DNA of 64,000 nt from Marinovum algicola (GTDB lineage Bacteria > Pseudomonadota > Alphaproteobacteria > Rhodobacterales > Rhodobacteraceae): the NCBI RefSeq assembly GCF_900109145.1, contig NZ_FNYY01000008.1:124001-188000 (forward strand), in the 5' to 3' direction. This document shows, piece after piece, positions 1 through 10,794 of the stretch. How positions within the stretch are numbered: position 1 is the stretch's first letter; every line of letters starts with the position of its first letter. The position numbers were made by a program, and so were the translations under genes. A model generated the notes under the pieces. That model did not search any database. It had not been told where the DNA came from and saw only the letters and a program-made list of their open reading frames with translations.

Positions 1-663
1 TTCGACGACCGCACCGGGGTACTCAAGGCGATGGTGGATTTCCACCTTGTGACCAAATGGAAGACCGCCGGGGATTCGCTGCTCGGCGCCCTGCGGCTGG
101 CGCGCAAAGATGCGCGCAACGTGCTGATCGTCGGCGCGGGCACGGTGGCGCGCTCGTTGTTCGAGGCCTTTGGCGCCGGGTTTCCGGATGCCCGCTTCAC
201 GGTCTGGAACCGCACCCGCGCCAAGGCCGAGGCGCTGGCGGCCGACTGCCCCGGCATGGCGGTGGCCGGGGAACTCGAGGCGGCGGTGCGGGCGGCGGAC
301 ATCGTGGTCTCTGCCACCATGGCCACCGAGCCGGTGATCCGTGGTGACTGGTTGCAGCCGGGCCAGCACCTCAACCTGATCGGCGCCTACCGTGCCGACA
401 TGCGCGAGGTCGATGACGCGGCGCTGCAACGCGGGCGGGTCTTTGTCGACAGTTTCGACACCACCATCGGGCATATCGGCGAGATCGCGATTCCGCTGAA
501 GTCAGGGGCGATTGCCCGAGAGGACCTGTTGGCCGATTTCTATCAGCCCGAAGCGATGACCCGGCAGCGCGAGGACGAGATCACCGTGTTCAAGAACGGC
601 GGTGGCGCGCATCTCGACCTGATGACGGCGCAGCATATCCTCGATCAATGGTCCGACGGCTAG
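1..663 (+). CDS. Ornithine cyclodeaminase / mu-crystallin family protein (5' end outside window)
   Basis: The reading frame is open from the first base, so the gene starts upstream; 220 C-terminal residues are visible. Family members run about 300-330 residues, so roughly the first third is missing. A Rossmann NAD(P) site, VLIVGAGTVA, lies about 45 residues into the visible part, followed by WNRTRAKAE, typical of this fold. The family includes ornithine cyclodeaminase (ornithine to proline plus ammonia), alanine dehydrogenase and ketimine reductases; the substrate cannot be told from this fragment. It ends at TAG and converges on the MFS gene 22 bp away. Confidence 0.85.
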   Translation, partial: FDDRTGVLKAMVDFHLVTKWKTAGDSLLGALRLARKDARNVLIVGAGTVARSLFEAFGAGFPDARFTVWNRTRAKAEALAADCPGMAVAGELEAAVRAADIVVSATMATEPVIRGDWLQPGQHLNLIGAYRADMREVDDAALQRGRVFVDSFDTTIGHIGEIAIPLKSGAIAREDLLADFYQPEAMTRQREDEITVFKNGGGAHLDLMTAQHILDQWSDG

Positions 664-685
664 GGGTGCAGCGCGCGGCCTGCGC

Positions 686-1924
686 TCAGGCCGTGACCGG
701 CAGCGGCCGGTTTTCCTTGACCGGCAGATGCACCACCGCCGAAAACGCCCCGACACCGACGCCGATCCACCAGACCATGGTGTAATCGCCGTAAAGGTCA
801 TACATCCGGCCGCCCAGCCAGACGCCGAGGAAACTGCCGAGCTGGTGGCTGAAAAAGACGATGCCGTAAAGCGTGCCCATGTAGCGCAGCCCGTAGAGAT
901 GCGCGATCAGCCCCGAGGTCAGCGGCACCGTCGCCAGCCAAAGCGCGCCCATGGAAACCGAAAACAGCAGCACCGTCGCCGGGGTGATCGGAAACATGAT
1001 GAAGGCCGCCGCAACGATTGTCCGGGCGGCATAGATGCCGGCCAGCAGGTATTTCTTGGAGTAGCGCTTGCCGAGGTAGCCGGCGGCCAGAGTGCCGGCG
1101 ATATTGGCCAGACCGATCAGCGAAATCGCCCAGGCCCCCAGCGCCGACGTGGTGGTGATGCCGATATTGTACAACACGCCGCCGGGCAGGACGGGGCGGC
1201 TCATCTCGGTCACCAGCGCCGGAAAATGCGCGGTGACAAAAGCCAGCTGATACCCACAGGAGAAAAAGCCGAGGAAGATCAGCGTATAAGACGGATCGCG
1301 AAAGGCCCGGCCCAGGATCGCGCCCATGCTTTCCTCGAGCTCGAGCTTGCTGACGGGCTGCGGTGCGCGCATCAGGGGCAGCGCCAGCAGCGCGGCGAGG
1401 ATCACCACCGCGAAGACCAGAAAGACGCTCTGCCAGGACATCAGCCCCAGCAGGTATTCCGCCACCGGCGCGCCAAAGACCTGCCCGGCGCTGCCCGCCG
1501 CGGTGGCAATGGCAAGGCTCATCGAGCGATTCTCGTCTGAACTGGCCCGGCCCACCACCGCGAGGATCACGCCGAACCCGGTGCCGGCGATGCCGAAGCC
1601 CACCAGCACCTCGAGCAGCTGATGCGCTTCCGGCGTCACCGCCAGCGACGACAGCACCAGCCCGGCCGCATACATCACCCCGCCCAGCACGATCGCCACC
1701 CGGTCGCCCAGCCGCTCGCCGACCATGCCGAACAGCGGCTGGCCGATGCCCCAGGCCAGGTTCTGGATGGCGATGGCCAGCGAAAACTCGGCCCTGAGCC
1801 AGCCGAATTCCTCGGCAATCGGGATCTGAAAGACGCCAAAGCTCGCCCGGATGGCAAAGCTCAGCAACATGATGAAGCACCCGACAATCAGGACGGGCGT
1901 GAAAAGCGGCGTGCGGGCCTGCAT
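686..1924 (-). CDS. MFS transporter, 12-TM (oxalate/formate or monocarboxylate type)
   Basis: 412 residues made almost wholly of hydrophobic helices, with a soluble loop in the middle (around residues 200-215, charged) dividing two six-helix halves, as in the major facilitator superfamily. Short basic/acidic loops such as GERLGDR between TM2 and TM3 match the MFS loop motif. The pattern resembles the oxalate:formate antiporter / monocarboxylate branch. Substrate unknown. The ATG is preceded by GGAGG about 6 nt upstream, which supports this start. It stands alone on its strand, divergent from zapE. Confidence 0.88.
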   Translation of the reverse strand: MQARTPLFTPVLIVGCFIMLLSFAIRASFGVFQIPIAEEFGWLRAEFSLAIAIQNLAWGIGQPLFGMVGERLGDRVAIVLGGVMYAAGLVLSSLAVTPEAHQLLEVLVGFGIAGTGFGVILAVVGRASSDENRSMSLAIATAAGSAGQVFGAPVAEYLLGLMSWQSVFLVFAVVILAALLALPLMRAPQPVSKLELEESMGAILGRAFRDPSYTLIFLGFFSCGYQLAFVTAHFPALVTEMSRPVLPGGVLYNIGITTTSALGAWAISLIGLANIAGTLAAGYLGKRYSKKYLLAGIYAARTIVAAAFIMFPITPATVLLFSVSMGALWLATVPLTSGLIAHLYGLRYMGTLYGIVFFSHQLGSFLGVWLGGRMYDLYGDYTMVWWIGVGVGAFSAVVHLPVKENRPLPVTA

Positions 1925-2165
1925 GGCGGCCTCCGTCAGAGAAACGCCGGCGACATTAGCTGATCTGAACGGCCGGTCAATTCAGCAATTGTGATGGATA
2001 CAATTCAGCCCCGGAATGCACCCGGGGCGATCGCGCCCCGAGCCTGATCCGGGCCTCGCCCTCTGCGCGGTCCGGGAGGTTCCGGCACGGGGGCCGGAAC
2101 GGGGCCGCGGGGGGGCCGGTATGCGCGCTCTGGGCAAGGCAGGTCCCGCGCGTTATGTGCATCTC

Positions 2166-3236
2166 ATGATGACGATACAGGACATTTATGCCGCCCGGGT
2201 GGTCGCAGGGACGCTGGAGCCGGACGACGCCCAACAGGCCGTGCTGGCGGAATTCGAACGCATCCGCGCCGGCCTGGCCCAGCCGGTCAAGCGCGGGCTG
2301 TTTCGCAAGGCGCCGGAGCCGCCCAGGGGGCTCTATCTCTGGGGCGGGGTCGGGCGCGGCAAATCGATGCTCATGGATCTCTTTGTCGAAGCGCTTCAGG
2401 CGCAGGACATTGCCGTCCGCCGGGTGCATTTCCACGCCTTCATGCAGGAGATTCACAAGGGCATGCACGCCGCCCGGCAATCCGGTGCCAAGGATGCGCT
2501 GGCGCCGGTGGCCAAACAGGTGGCCGAAGGGCTGCGCTGCCTCGCCTTCGACGAGATGCAGATCACCGATATCACCGACGCCATGGTGGTGGGCCGGTTG
2601 TTCGAATTCCTGTTCGCCGCCGGCGTGGTGGTGGTGACCACCTCGAACCGGGTGCCGGACGATCTCTACAAGGACGGGCTGAACCGCCAGCTCTTTCTGC
2701 CATTCATCGAGATCATCAAGCAGAACCTCGAGGTCTGGGAGTTGGTCAGCCCGCGCGACTACCGGCAGGACCGCCTGTCGGGCGCGCAGGTCTATTTCAC
2801 CCCCGCCGACGACCGCGCCCGGCGTGAGATCGAGCAGGTCTGGGAGCACCTGACCGGCGGGCAGGGGGCGCCGCTGACCCTGGTGGTCAACAAGCGCCAG
2901 GTCGAGATCCCGGCGTTTCACAACGGCGTGGCGCGGGCAAGCTTCTATGACCTCTGCGGCCGGCCGCTGGGGCCGGCGGATTACCTGGCGCTGGCCGAGG
3001 CGGCGCGGGTGCTGATCCTCGAGAACATCCCGCAGCTTGGCCGCAGCAATTTCAACGAGGCGAAACGCTTCGTGACGCTGGTGGACGCGCTGTACGAGGC
3101 GCGGGTCAAGCTGGTGGCCAGCGCCGCGGCGGCGCCGGAATTCCTCTACCTCGAGGGCTCGGGCGCCTTCGAGTTCGAGCGCACCGCTTCGCGACTTCGG
3201 GAGATGCAGGACGCCGATTGGGGCCGCGAGGCCTGA
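2166..3236 (+). CDS. zapE: AFG1-family ATPase, cell division protein ZapE
   Basis: 356 residues from ATG 2166 (a second ATG follows directly, so 2169 is equally possible). The open frame extends upstream to 2016, but that part is Pro/Arg/Gly-rich and unlike the family. Walker A GGVGRGKS is at residues 60-67 and Walker B CLAFDE at 125-130, followed by MQITDI, diagnostic of AFG1/ZapE. ZapE is a cytoplasmic ATPase that associates with the FtsZ ring in E. coli; the mitochondrial relative Afg1 acts in protein quality control. No clear Shine-Dalgarno is visible. It converges on the ubiquinone hydroxylase gene, with a palindromic repeat between them. Confidence 0.92.
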   Translation: MMTIQDIYAARVVAGTLEPDDAQQAVLAEFERIRAGLAQPVKRGLFRKAPEPPRGLYLWGGVGRGKSMLMDLFVEALQAQDIAVRRVHFHAFMQEIHKGMHAARQSGAKDALAPVAKQVAEGLRCLAFDEMQITDITDAMVVGRLFEFLFAAGVVVVTTSNRVPDDLYKDGLNRQLFLPFIEIIKQNLEVWELVSPRDYRQDRLSGAQVYFTPADDRARREIEQVWEHLTGGQGAPLTLVVNKRQVEIPAFHNGVARASFYDLCGRPLGPADYLALAEAARVLILENIPQLGRSNFNEAKRFVTLVDALYEARVKLVASAAAAPEFLYLEGSGAFEFERTASRLREMQDADWGREA

Positions 3237-3325
3237 GGCCGCGCGTCTGGCGTTTGCTGATTTTCTTGGAACGCGAGGCCCCGGCGCGGGGCCGGGGCGG
3301 GGAGAGCGCTTTTGTCACCTCCCGC

Positions 3326-3347
3326 GTCCCGGCCGCCGCGCCGGGAC
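3326..3347. repeat. Dispersed palindrome, copy 1 (GTCCCGGC / GCCGGGAC)
   Basis: Perfect 8-bp arms with a 6-nt spacer between the convergent zapE and ubiquinone hydroxylase genes. One of at least nine related palindromes in the window. It could form a hairpin in both transcripts and serve as a two-way terminator, but there is no T-tract. Confidence 0.6.
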
Positions 3348-3398
3348 CCCGGTCCGGTTTGGCCAGACCCCTGCCGGCGCGGGGCTGGCGCGGGGGCG

Positions 3399-4625
3399 CT
3401 ACAGCGGCTTGCCCTGCATCAGACGTGGCACATCGCCGGTCAGCCCGGCGGCCTCGCGGATGAAGCCGCGGCGCAGGGAAGGGACCGCGTTGACCAGCCC
3501 CAGGCCGATGTCACGGGTGGCGCGCAAAATCGGGTTGTCGTTGGAAAACAGGCGGTTGAAGACATCGGTCGCACTGGCCAGCGTGGTGATGTCGAAGCGG
3601 CGCCATGCGGCGTAGCGGTCGAGCACCAGCGGACTGGCGATGTCTTCGCCGCGCCGGGCGGCCAAGGTCAGCACTTCGGCCAGGGCGGCGATGTCGCGGA
3701 AGCCGGCGTTCAGCCCCTGTCCGGCAATCGGATGCAGGCCGTGGGCGGCATCGCCGACAAGCGCGAGGCGCGGCGCGGTGAGCGCATCGGCCAGCGACAG
3801 GCGCAGCGGATAGGAAAACCGCGCGCCGGCAAGGGATATCTCACCCAGGAAATCGCCGAAGCGGGGCCGCAGGATCTCGAGATAATCCGCGTCGGAAAGC
3901 GCGTTGATGGCTGCCGCCTGTTCATGGCTCTCGCTCCAGACGATCGAGCTGCGATTGCCGGTCAGCGGCAGGATGGCCAGCGGTCCGGCGGGCATGAAGA
4001 ACTGATGCGCGCAGCCATCGTGCGGGCGGGCATGGCCGATGGCACAGACCAGCGCGGTCTGGCCGTAGTCGTGTTCGGTGCGGGTGATGCCGGCGCGCCG
4101 GGCGGTGCCCGAGGCGCGGCCGTCGCAGCCGATCAGCAGCCGTCCGGTGAGGGTGCGGCCCGAGTCCAGCGTGACGCCGGCGCGCCGGCTGTCGGTCTCC
4201 TGCGCGGTGACAGTCTCGCCCGGCAGATGGGTGATCGCGGGTTCATCCGCCATGGCGTCCAGCAGGCGGCGGCGCAGGTGGCGGTCTTCGACCATGAAGC
4301 CCATCGGGCCTTCCTCGATCTCGTGATGGTCGAAATGCAGCACGAAGGGCGACGGCCCTTCGCCGGCGCGGCCGTCCGAGACCTTGATGTCGTGCATCGG
4401 CTGCGCTTCCGGGGCGAGCCTGTCCCAGAGCCCCAGCGCCGCCAGCATTCGCTGCGAGGCCAGCGCCAGCGCGTAGGAGCGGCCGTCGAAATTGTCGGCG
4501 CGCCGGGCCTGGGCCGATTGCGCGTCGATCACGGTGGCGGAAAACCCGGATCGGGCCGCTGCCAGCGCCAGAAGCGGACCATTGAGCCCGCCGCCGACGA
4601 TCAGGATATCGCTGTCATAGGTCAT
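3399..4625 (-). CDS. UbiH/UbiF/COQ6-family FAD-dependent ubiquinone biosynthesis hydroxylase
   Basis: 408 residues. The N-terminus has the FAD dinucleotide motif ILIVGGGLNG (residues 7-16), a CDG motif at 167-169, and the second FAD motif LVGDAAHGLHPIAGQGLN at about 289-306; together these define the UbiH/UbiF/VisC/COQ6 group. Such enzymes add hydroxyl groups to the aromatic ring of the ubiquinone precursor using O2 and NAD(P)H at the membrane face. Which ring position is modified cannot be read from sequence. The frame stays open upstream to 4802, but residues there are Pro/Arg-rich and unlike the family; ATG at 4625 opens directly into the FAD-binding strand. Divergent from the amidase gene. 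Confidence 0.9.
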   Translation of the reverse strand: MTYDSDILIVGGGLNGPLLALAAARSGFSATVIDAQSAQARRADNFDGRSYALALASQRMLAALGLWDRLAPEAQPMHDIKVSDGRAGEGPSPFVLHFDHHEIEEGPMGFMVEDRHLRRRLLDAMADEPAITHLPGETVTAQETDSRRAGVTLDSGRTLTGRLLIGCDGRASGTARRAGITRTEHDYGQTALVCAIGHARPHDGCAHQFFMPAGPLAILPLTGNRSSIVWSESHEQAAAINALSDADYLEILRPRFGDFLGEISLAGARFSYPLRLSLADALTAPRLALVGDAAHGLHPIAGQGLNAGFRDIAALAEVLTLAARRGEDIASPLVLDRYAAWRRFDITTLASATDVFNRLFSNDNPILRATRDIGLGLVNAVPSLRRGFIREAAGLTGDVPRLMQGKPL

Positions 4626-4702
4626 GGCGCGAATATGACCCGCGCGGCGGGATTGTCCATGCGTGTCAACGCCGCTACCGTCCGGGCAAAAGGAGGCGCG
4701 AC

Positions 4703-6031
4703 ATGCAGGACTGGCTTTGGATGACGGCGGCGGAGCTGGGACGCGGCATCGGTGCGGGCGAGATCGACCCCGAGGCGCTGACCGAGGCCTATCTGGCGGC
4801 AATCGCCGCCCATGAGCATGGCGCCAGCACCTATGCCCGTCTGACCGAAACCCGCGCCAGGGCCGAAGCCGCGGCGGCGGCCGCGCGCGCCCGCACGGGG
4901 CAGCGACTGTCGCTGCTCGACGGGGTTCCGGTGTCGTGGAAGGATCTCTTTGACACTGCCGGCGTGGCCACCGAATCCGGCAGCGCGCTGCTCGAAGGGC
5001 GGGTGCCGGTGCGGGATGCCGAGGTCTTGCGCACGGCCGGCGCCGCCGGTCTGGTCTGTCTCGGCAAGACCCATATGAGCGAATTCGCCTTTTCCGGCCT
5101 CGGGTTGAACCCGATCACCGCCACCCCGCCCTGCGTCAATGGCGAGGGCGCGGTTCCGGGCGGCTCGTCCTCGGGCGCGGCGACCTCGGTGGCCTATGGG
5201 CTCGCCGCCGGGGCGATCGGCTCCGACACTGGCGGGTCGGTGCGCATTCCGGCGGCCTGGAACGATCTGGTCGGCCTCAAGACGACCCATGGCCGGATCT
5301 CGACCGACGGCGTGGTGCCGCTGGTGCCCTCCTTCGACAGCGTCGGCCCGCTGGCGCGCACGGTCGAGGATGCGGCGCTGTTGCTGGCCGCGCTCGAAGG
5401 GCGCAAGCCGGTCGATTTGCGCGGCGCGTCGCTCGCGGGGCGGCGCTTCGCGGTGCTCGAAACGGTGGCGATGGACGGGCTGCGCGAGGCCCCGCGCGCG
5501 GCATTCCTGAGCGCCATCGACCGGCTGCGCGCTGCCGGCGCGCGGGTCGAGGCTCTCGCGGTGCCGGAAGTGGCCGAGGCGATGGCGCTCTCGGGCATCC
5601 TCTACACGCCCGAGGCCTACGGCACCTGGGGCGAGGTGATCGAGGCCGCGCCCGAGAAAATGTTCGCACCGATCCTGGAGCGGTTCCGCGGCGGCGCCGA
5701 GGCCCGGGCCAGCGCGCTGATCGTGGCGGGGAACGTCCTGAAGCGCTGCAAGGCGGCCTATTTCGCGGCCACGGCCGGATATGACGCCGTGCTGATGCCG
5801 ACGGCGGCCAACCTGCCCCCGGATCACGAGCGGCTGTTGAGCGATGCCGAGTATTATGTGACCGAGAACCTGCTGACCCTGCGCAACACCCGGATCGGCA
5901 ATCTGATGGGCGGCTGCGGGATGAGCCTGCCGACCGGGGTGCCGTCCTGTGGCATGCAGATGCTTGCGCCGCCGATGACCGAGGCGAGGCTGTTGCGGCT
6001 GGCCGCGGCGGCGGAACGGGCCCTGGGGTAG
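4703..6031 (+). CDS. Amidase (amidase-signature family)
   Basis: 442 residues starting 7 nt after a strong AAGGAGG site. The Ser-cisSer-Lys triad of amidase-signature enzymes is present: Lys80 in VSWKD, Ser155 in PGGSSSG and Ser179 in GSDTGGSVR. The spacings (75 and 24 residues) equal those of the classical family. These enzymes hydrolyse a carboxamide to acid plus ammonia. It is a free-standing amidase: no gatB or gatC lies beside it, and it is closer to AtzF/mandelamide-type amidases than to a housekeeping GatA. Substrate unknown. Confidence 0.9.
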   Translation: MQDWLWMTAAELGRGIGAGEIDPEALTEAYLAAIAAHEHGASTYARLTETRARAEAAAAAARARTGQRLSLLDGVPVSWKDLFDTAGVATESGSALLEGRVPVRDAEVLRTAGAAGLVCLGKTHMSEFAFSGLGLNPITATPPCVNGEGAVPGGSSSGAATSVAYGLAAGAIGSDTGGSVRIPAAWNDLVGLKTTHGRISTDGVVPLVPSFDSVGPLARTVEDAALLLAALEGRKPVDLRGASLAGRRFAVLETVAMDGLREAPRAAFLSAIDRLRAAGARVEALAVPEVAEAMALSGILYTPEAYGTWGEVIEAAPEKMFAPILERFRGGAEARASALIVAGNVLKRCKAAYFAATAGYDAVLMPTAANLPPDHERLLSDAEYYVTENLLTLRNTRIGNLMGGCGMSLPTGVPSCGMQMLAPPMTEARLLRLAAAAERALG

Positions 6032-6272
6032 GGGCGGCGGCGGGTTTGCACCCCGCCGCGCTCCGCCGGACAGCGGCCGGCCTGCAATCCGCCGCGGCTA
6101 CGGCCGCCCGGCGCGCCGGAAAACCGCCGCTGCGGGGCGGAATTGGCGCAAATGCCACAAACCCTTACCGGATCGTGTCTTTTTCTGGACGGCGGCGGGG
6201 CACTGCCTTATCCTTGGGCGCAAACGGGGCGACAACGACCCCGGCACCCGAGGCAGAAAAAGCAGTAACCCC

Positions 6273-7469
6273 ATGTTCCCCGAACGGTTCTCGAACCTTC
6301 CGGCCTATGCGTTCCCGCGTCTGCGGGCACTTCTTGATCCTCATGCACCGGCTCCGGCGCATGCGCAGGATGTGCTGCACATGACCATTGGCGAGCCGCA
6401 GCATGAATTTCCCGCCTTCGTCGGCGCGGTGCTGGCCGATAATCTGGCCGGATTCGGCAAGTATCCCCCGAACGACGGCACGCCCGAGCTGCGCGCCGCC
6501 ATCGCCGATTGGGCGCGGCGGCGGTATGGCGTCACGCTTGACGCCGAGACCCAGGTGATGCCGCTTAATGGCTCGCGCGAAGGGCTCTACAACGCTGCCA
6601 TGGCGCTCTGTCCCGAGCAGAAGAACGGCCAGCGGCCGGTCGTGCTGACGCCGAACCCGTTTTACCAGGTCTACATGATCGCGGCGATTTCGGTGGCGGC
6701 CGAGCCGGTCTTTGTGCCGGCGACCGCGGCGACCGGCCATCTGCCGGATTACGCCGGCCTGCCCGAAGAGGTGCTGAACCGCACCGCCATGGCCTATATC
6801 TGTTCGCCGGCCAATCCGCAGGGCGCGATTGCCAGCGCCGAGTACTGGCGCACGTTGATCGGGCTGGCGGAGCGATACGATTTCCGCATCGTCGCCGATG
6901 AGTGCTATTCCGAGATCTACCGCGATGCGCCGCCCACCGGCGTGCTGGAAATCGCCGCCGAACTCGGCGCCGACCCGGAGCGGATCATCCTGATCAACTC
7001 GCTCTCCAAACGGTCGAACCTGCCGGGGCTGCGCTCGGGCTTCATCGCCGGCGGTCCGCAGAGCATTGCGCGGGTCAAGCAGCTCCGGGCCTATTCCGGT
7101 GCGCCGCTGCCGCTGCCGCTGCAACGGGTGAGCGAAAGGGTCTGGGCCGACGAGGCGCATGTGGCAGAGAACCGCGCGCTCTATCAGGCGAAATACGCCG
7201 TGGCGGACGAGGTGTTTGCCGGGGTCGCGGGATATGCAGGGCCGGAGGCGGGCTTTTTCCTCTGGCTGCCGGTGGATGACGGCGAAGCGGCCGCAGTGAA
7301 GGCGTGGCAGGAAACGGCGGTGCGGGTCTTGCCCGGCGCCTATCTGTCGCGCGATGTTTCCGGGGCGAATCCGGGACAGGGATACATACGGGTCGCCATG
7401 GTGGCCCCAATAGACGACATGCGCCGCGGGCTCACGCGCCTGCGCGACTGTCTGTACGAGGTGAGGTGA
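6273..7469 (+). CDS. Class I/II PLP-dependent aminotransferase (DapC-like)
   Basis: 398 residues with fold-type I aminotransferase landmarks: Asn181 in SPANPQG, Asp209/Tyr212 in [10 protein letters not shown], and the PLP-binding Lys246 in [16 protein letters not shown], with Arg at the GLRSG position. The [13 protein letters not shown] stretch is typical of the succinyldiaminopimelate/aspartate-type group, so a role in lysine and diaminopimelate synthesis is plausible but unproven. It ends 2 bp before the ftsK start codon, so the two are probably co-transcribed. Confidence 0.88.
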   Translation: MFPERFSNLPAYAFPRLRALLDPHAPAPAHAQDVLHMTIGEPQHEFPAFVGAVLADNLAGFGKYPPNDGTPELRAAIADWARRRYGVTLDAETQVMPLNGSREGLYNAAMALCPEQKNGQRPVVLTPNPFYQVYMIAAISVAAEPVFVPATAATGHLPDYAGLPEEVLNRTAMAYICSPANPQGAIASAEYWRTLIGLAERYDFRIVADECYSEIYRDAPPTGVLEIAAELGADPERIILINSLSKRSNLPGLRSGFIAGGPQSIARVKQLRAYSGAPLPLPLQRVSERVWADEAHVAENRALYQAKYAVADEVFAGVAGYAGPEAGFFLWLPVDDGEAAAVKAWQETAVRVLPGAYLSRDVSGANPGQGYIRVAMVAPIDDMRRGLTRLRDCLYEVR

Positions 7470-7471
7470 GA

Positions 7472-10400
7472 ATGGCTTTTCAGGCACGGGGACGCGATCC
7501 GCTACTCGACAGCAACACGCAAGCCGCGGTTGAAAAACGTGGCAAGGAGCTTTTCGGCATCGCGCTGATTCTTGTGGGTCTGGCGGCGGCCGCGATGATC
7601 TATTCCTACACCCCCGAAGACCCGTCCTGGATGTCGGCCACCGATGCGCCGGTGCAGAACTGGATGGGCCGCGCCGGGGCCTCGATTGCCGCGCCGCTGT
7701 TCATGATCGTCGGCTGGGGCAGCTGGGGGGTCGCGGTGGCCTTCCTCGCCTGGGGTGTGCGCTTTGCCCTGCACCTGGGTTCCGACCGGGCGACCGGCCG
7801 CGCCGTCTTTGTGCCGATCGCCATCGCGCTGGCGGCGGTCTATGCCGCGACGTTGGTGCCGGGGCCGGACTGGACCCATGCCTTCGGCCTTGGCGGGCTG
7901 TTCGGCGATACCGTTCTGGGCTCGGTGCTGACGGCGATGCCGGTGGGCTCGTCGCTGGTGGTCAAGCTGGCCTCGCTGATCATGGGGGTCGCGATCCTTG
8001 CCGTCGGCGCCTTTGTGCTGGGCTTTACCGTGCCGGAACTCAAGAGCATCGGCCGGTTCCTTCTGGTCGGCATGATCATGGTCTATGTCACGGTGCTCAA
8101 ACTTCTGGGCCGGGGCGCCCATGGCGCGGTGAGTGCGGCCCAGACGCTTCAGGCCCGTCAGGCCGAGCGCCGCGCGCAACGCGCCGAAGAGCGGCGCGAG
8201 GCCGAGGAATGGGCCGCGCAGCAGGCCGTCGCGGCCGAGGCCGTGCAGAGCTATGTGCCGCCGGTGCCCGAGGAAGTGCCGGCCCAGAGCCCGCCGGAAA
8301 AGCCCGGCCTGCTGGCGCGCATGCCCTCGCTGATCCGCCGGACCGAGAGTGCGCCCGAAGAGATGCCCTCGCCGGAGCTGATCGAGAACGATGGTCCGCT
8401 GATCGAGCCCGACATGCCCGGCGAAGACCGGATCAAGGCCAAGATCACCTCGGTCATCAAGGACCGGGTGCGGCGCAACCCGGCGATCCAGGTCGAGGCG
8501 GTCGCGCCGCTGACCAAGGGCCGCGGCCGGGGCCCCGATCCGCTGATCTTCCGCAATGTGCCGCCGACGGGTGCCGAAAAGACCGAGCCGCCGCTGACCG
8601 CGCCCGCCGCCGCGATGCCGGCCGAACCGCCGCTGACGGCCGCTGCCGCGCCGGCCGCCGCGAGGCCCGCCGAACCGCCATTGACCGCACCGGCTGCACC
8701 GCGGGCGGCGCCCTCCGATCCGGCGCACCCGGCGCAGGCGCAGCCCGTACAGACGCAGCCCGCGCAGCCACAACCTGCCCAGGCCCAGGCCACCAAGACC
8801 CAGACGGCCCCGACACGCCCCCCGCAGGCACAGGCCTCCCCCTCCCCTGCCGTGCTCAGGGGCGGCATGGGCGCGCCCGAAGACTTCCCGGAGGATGAAG
8901 AACCGCGCAATATCTTCGTCGAGGACAGCTCCGGCTTTGTCACCCCGGACGAGGACGAATGGGCCGTCACCGCACCCACTCCGACGCAGGCGCCGGCCCG
9001 CGTCACCCCGGCCGAGCCCAAGAAGGTGGTGCAGCAATCAATGCGCAAGCCAACGCCGATGTCGCGCCGGGCGAGAGCCGAGGCGCAGCCCGAACTGGGC
9101 TTTGACCCAGCGGATGCGGAATACGAACTGCCGCCGCTGGCGCTTCTGGGCGATCCGGCGCTGATCGAACGGCACGTGCTCTCCGACGAGGCGCTCGAGG
9201 AAAATGCGCGGATGCTGGAATCGGTGCTCGACGACTATGGCGTCAAGGGCGAGATCGTTTCGGTCCGCCCCGGCCCGGTGGTCACCATGTACGAGCTCGA
9301 GCCGGCGCCGGGCCTCAAGGCCAGCCGGGTGATCGGCCTGGCCGACGATATCGCGCGCTCGATGTCGGCGCTTTCGGCGCGGGTCTCGACCGTGCCGGGC
9401 CGCTCGGTGATCGGCATCGAACTTCCCAACGAAAAGCGCGAGATGGTGTCGTTCCGCGAGATCCTCTCGGGCCGCGACTATGGCGACGGCAACCGCACCC
9501 TGCCGCTGGCGCTGGGCAAGGACATCGGCGGCGATCCAATTGTCGCCAACCTCGCCAAGATGCCGCACCTGCTGATCGCCGGGACAACCGGCTCGGGCAA
9601 ATCGGTGGCGATCAACACGATGATCCTGTCGCTGCTCTACAAGCTGACGCCGGACGACCTGCGGCTGGTGATGATCGATCCCAAGATGCTGGAGCTTTCC
9701 GTCTATGACGGCATTCCGCACCTGCTGTCGCCGGTGGTGACCGATCCCAAGAAGGCCGTGGTGGCGCTGAAATGGGTCGTGGGCGAGATGGAAGAGCGCT
9801 ATCGCAAGATGTCCAAGATGGGCGTGCGCAACATCGACGGCTACAATTCCCGGGTTTCCGATGCGCTGAACAAGGGCGAGATGTTCTCGCGCACGGTGCA
9901 GACCGGCTTTGATGACGAGACCGGCGAACCGGTGTTCGAGACCGAGGAATTCGCCCCCGAAAAGATGCCCTTCATCGTCGTCATCGTCGACGAGATGGCC
10001 GACCTGATGATGGTGGCAGGCAAGGAGATCGAGGCCTGCATCCAGCGGCTGGCGCAGATGGCACGGGCGAGCGGCATTCACCTGATCATGGCCACCCAGC
10101 GGCCTTCGGTCGATGTCATCACCGGCACCATCAAGGCCAACTTCCCGACGCGGATTTCCTTCCAGGTGACCTCCAAGATCGACAGCCGCACGATCCTGGG
10201 CGAGCAGGGCGCCGAGCAGCTTCTGGGGATGGGCGACATGCTCTACATGGCCGGCGGCGCCAAGATCACCCGCTGTCACGGGCCGTTCTGTTCCGATGAA
10301 GAGGTCGAGGAGATCGTCAATCACCTCAAGGCATTCGGTCCGCCGGCCTATGTCTCGGGGGTGGTCCAGGGGCCGGACGACGACAAAGCCGACAATATCG

Positions 10401-10636
10401 ACGCGGTTCTGGGCCTCAACACCGGCGGCAACACCAATGGCGAGGATGCGCTCTATGATCAGGCGGTGGCGATCGTGATCAAGGACCGCAAATGCTCGAC
10501 CTCCTACATCCAGCGAAAACTTGCCATCGGCTACAACAAGGCGGCCCGGCTGGTGGAACAGATGGAGGACGAGGGGGTTGTCTCCGCGGCCAATCACGTG
10601 GGCAAGCGCGAGATCCTGGTGCCGGAGCAGGCCTGA
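7472..10636 (+). CDS. ftsK: DNA translocase FtsK
   Basis: 1054 residues. ATG 7472 lies just after GTGAGGTGAGA; an in-frame extension to 7304 overlaps the aminotransferase and is unlikely. Order: four hydrophobic helices in about the first 200 residues, a long Ala/Pro/Gln-rich cytoplasmic linker (about residues 220-540, with repeated EPPLTAPAA units), then the motor with Walker A GTTGSGKS at 704-711, Walker [12 protein letters not shown] near 833, and a C-terminal winged-helix gamma domain that would read KOPS sites. FtsK pumps chromosome DNA through the septum and activates XerCD at dif. Followed by lolA, a neighbourhood common in this family. Confidence 0.97.
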   Translation: MAFQARGRDPLLDSNTQAAVEKRGKELFGIALILVGLAAAAMIYSYTPEDPSWMSATDAPVQNWMGRAGASIAAPLFMIVGWGSWGVAVAFLAWGVRFALHLGSDRATGRAVFVPIAIALAAVYAATLVPGPDWTHAFGLGGLFGDTVLGSVLTAMPVGSSLVVKLASLIMGVAILAVGAFVLGFTVPELKSIGRFLLVGMIMVYVTVLKLLGRGAHGAVSAAQTLQARQAERRAQRAEERREAEEWAAQQAVAAEAVQSYVPPVPEEVPAQSPPEKPGLLARMPSLIRRTESAPEEMPSPELIENDGPLIEPDMPGEDRIKAKITSVIKDRVRRNPAIQVEAVAPLTKGRGRGPDPLIFRNVPPTGAEKTEPPLTAPAAAMPAEPPLTAAAAPAAARPAEPPLTAPAAPRAAPSDPAHPAQAQPVQTQPAQPQPAQAQATKTQTAPTRPPQAQASPSPAVLRGGMGAPEDFPEDEEPRNIFVEDSSGFVTPDEDEWAVTAPTPTQAPARVTPAEPKKVVQQSMRKPTPMSRRARAEAQPELGFDPADAEYELPPLALLGDPALIERHVLSDEALEENARMLESVLDDYGVKGEIVSVRPGPVVTMYELEPAPGLKASRVIGLADDIARSMSALSARVSTVPGRSVIGIELPNEKREMVSFREILSGRDYGDGNRTLPLALGKDIGGDPIVANLAKMPHLLIAGTTGSGKSVAINTMILSLLYKLTPDDLRLVMIDPKMLELSVYDGIPHLLSPVVTDPKKAVVALKWVVGEMEERYRKMSKMGVRNIDGYNSRVSDALNKGEMFSRTVQTGFDDETGEPVFETEEFAPEKMPFIVVIVDEMADLMMVAGKEIEACIQRLAQMARASGIHLIMATQRPSVDVITGTIKANFPTRISFQVTSKIDSRTILGEQGAEQLLGMGDMLYMAGGAKITRCHGPFCSDEEVEEIVNHLKAFGPPAYVSGVVQGPDDDKADNIDAVLGLNTGGNTNGEDALYDQAVAIVIKDRKCSTSYIQRKLAIGYNKAARLVEQMEDEGVVSAANHVGKREILVPEQA

Positions 10637-10729
10637 TCCCGGCCGCTGTCTCACGGCATGGTGAGCGTTGATCCGTCCGTCGCGTCTGGCGCGCGCCGGG
10701 CGGGGGCTTACATGAGAGGTCAGAGGGCG

Positions 10730-10744
10730 TGATATCGCATATCA
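10730..10744. promoter_or_regulatory. Perfect palindrome upstream of lolA
   Basis: TGATATCGCATATCA has 6-bp perfect arms around CGC and lies about 50 bp before the lolA start codon in a short AT-richer patch. It could be an operator or part of a promoter; no matching regulator is recognised. Confidence 0.3.
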
Positions 10745-10794
10745 TCGCGGTTTCGCCCATTGTGACGGCAGAAAAACCAGTGAGACCTATCCAC

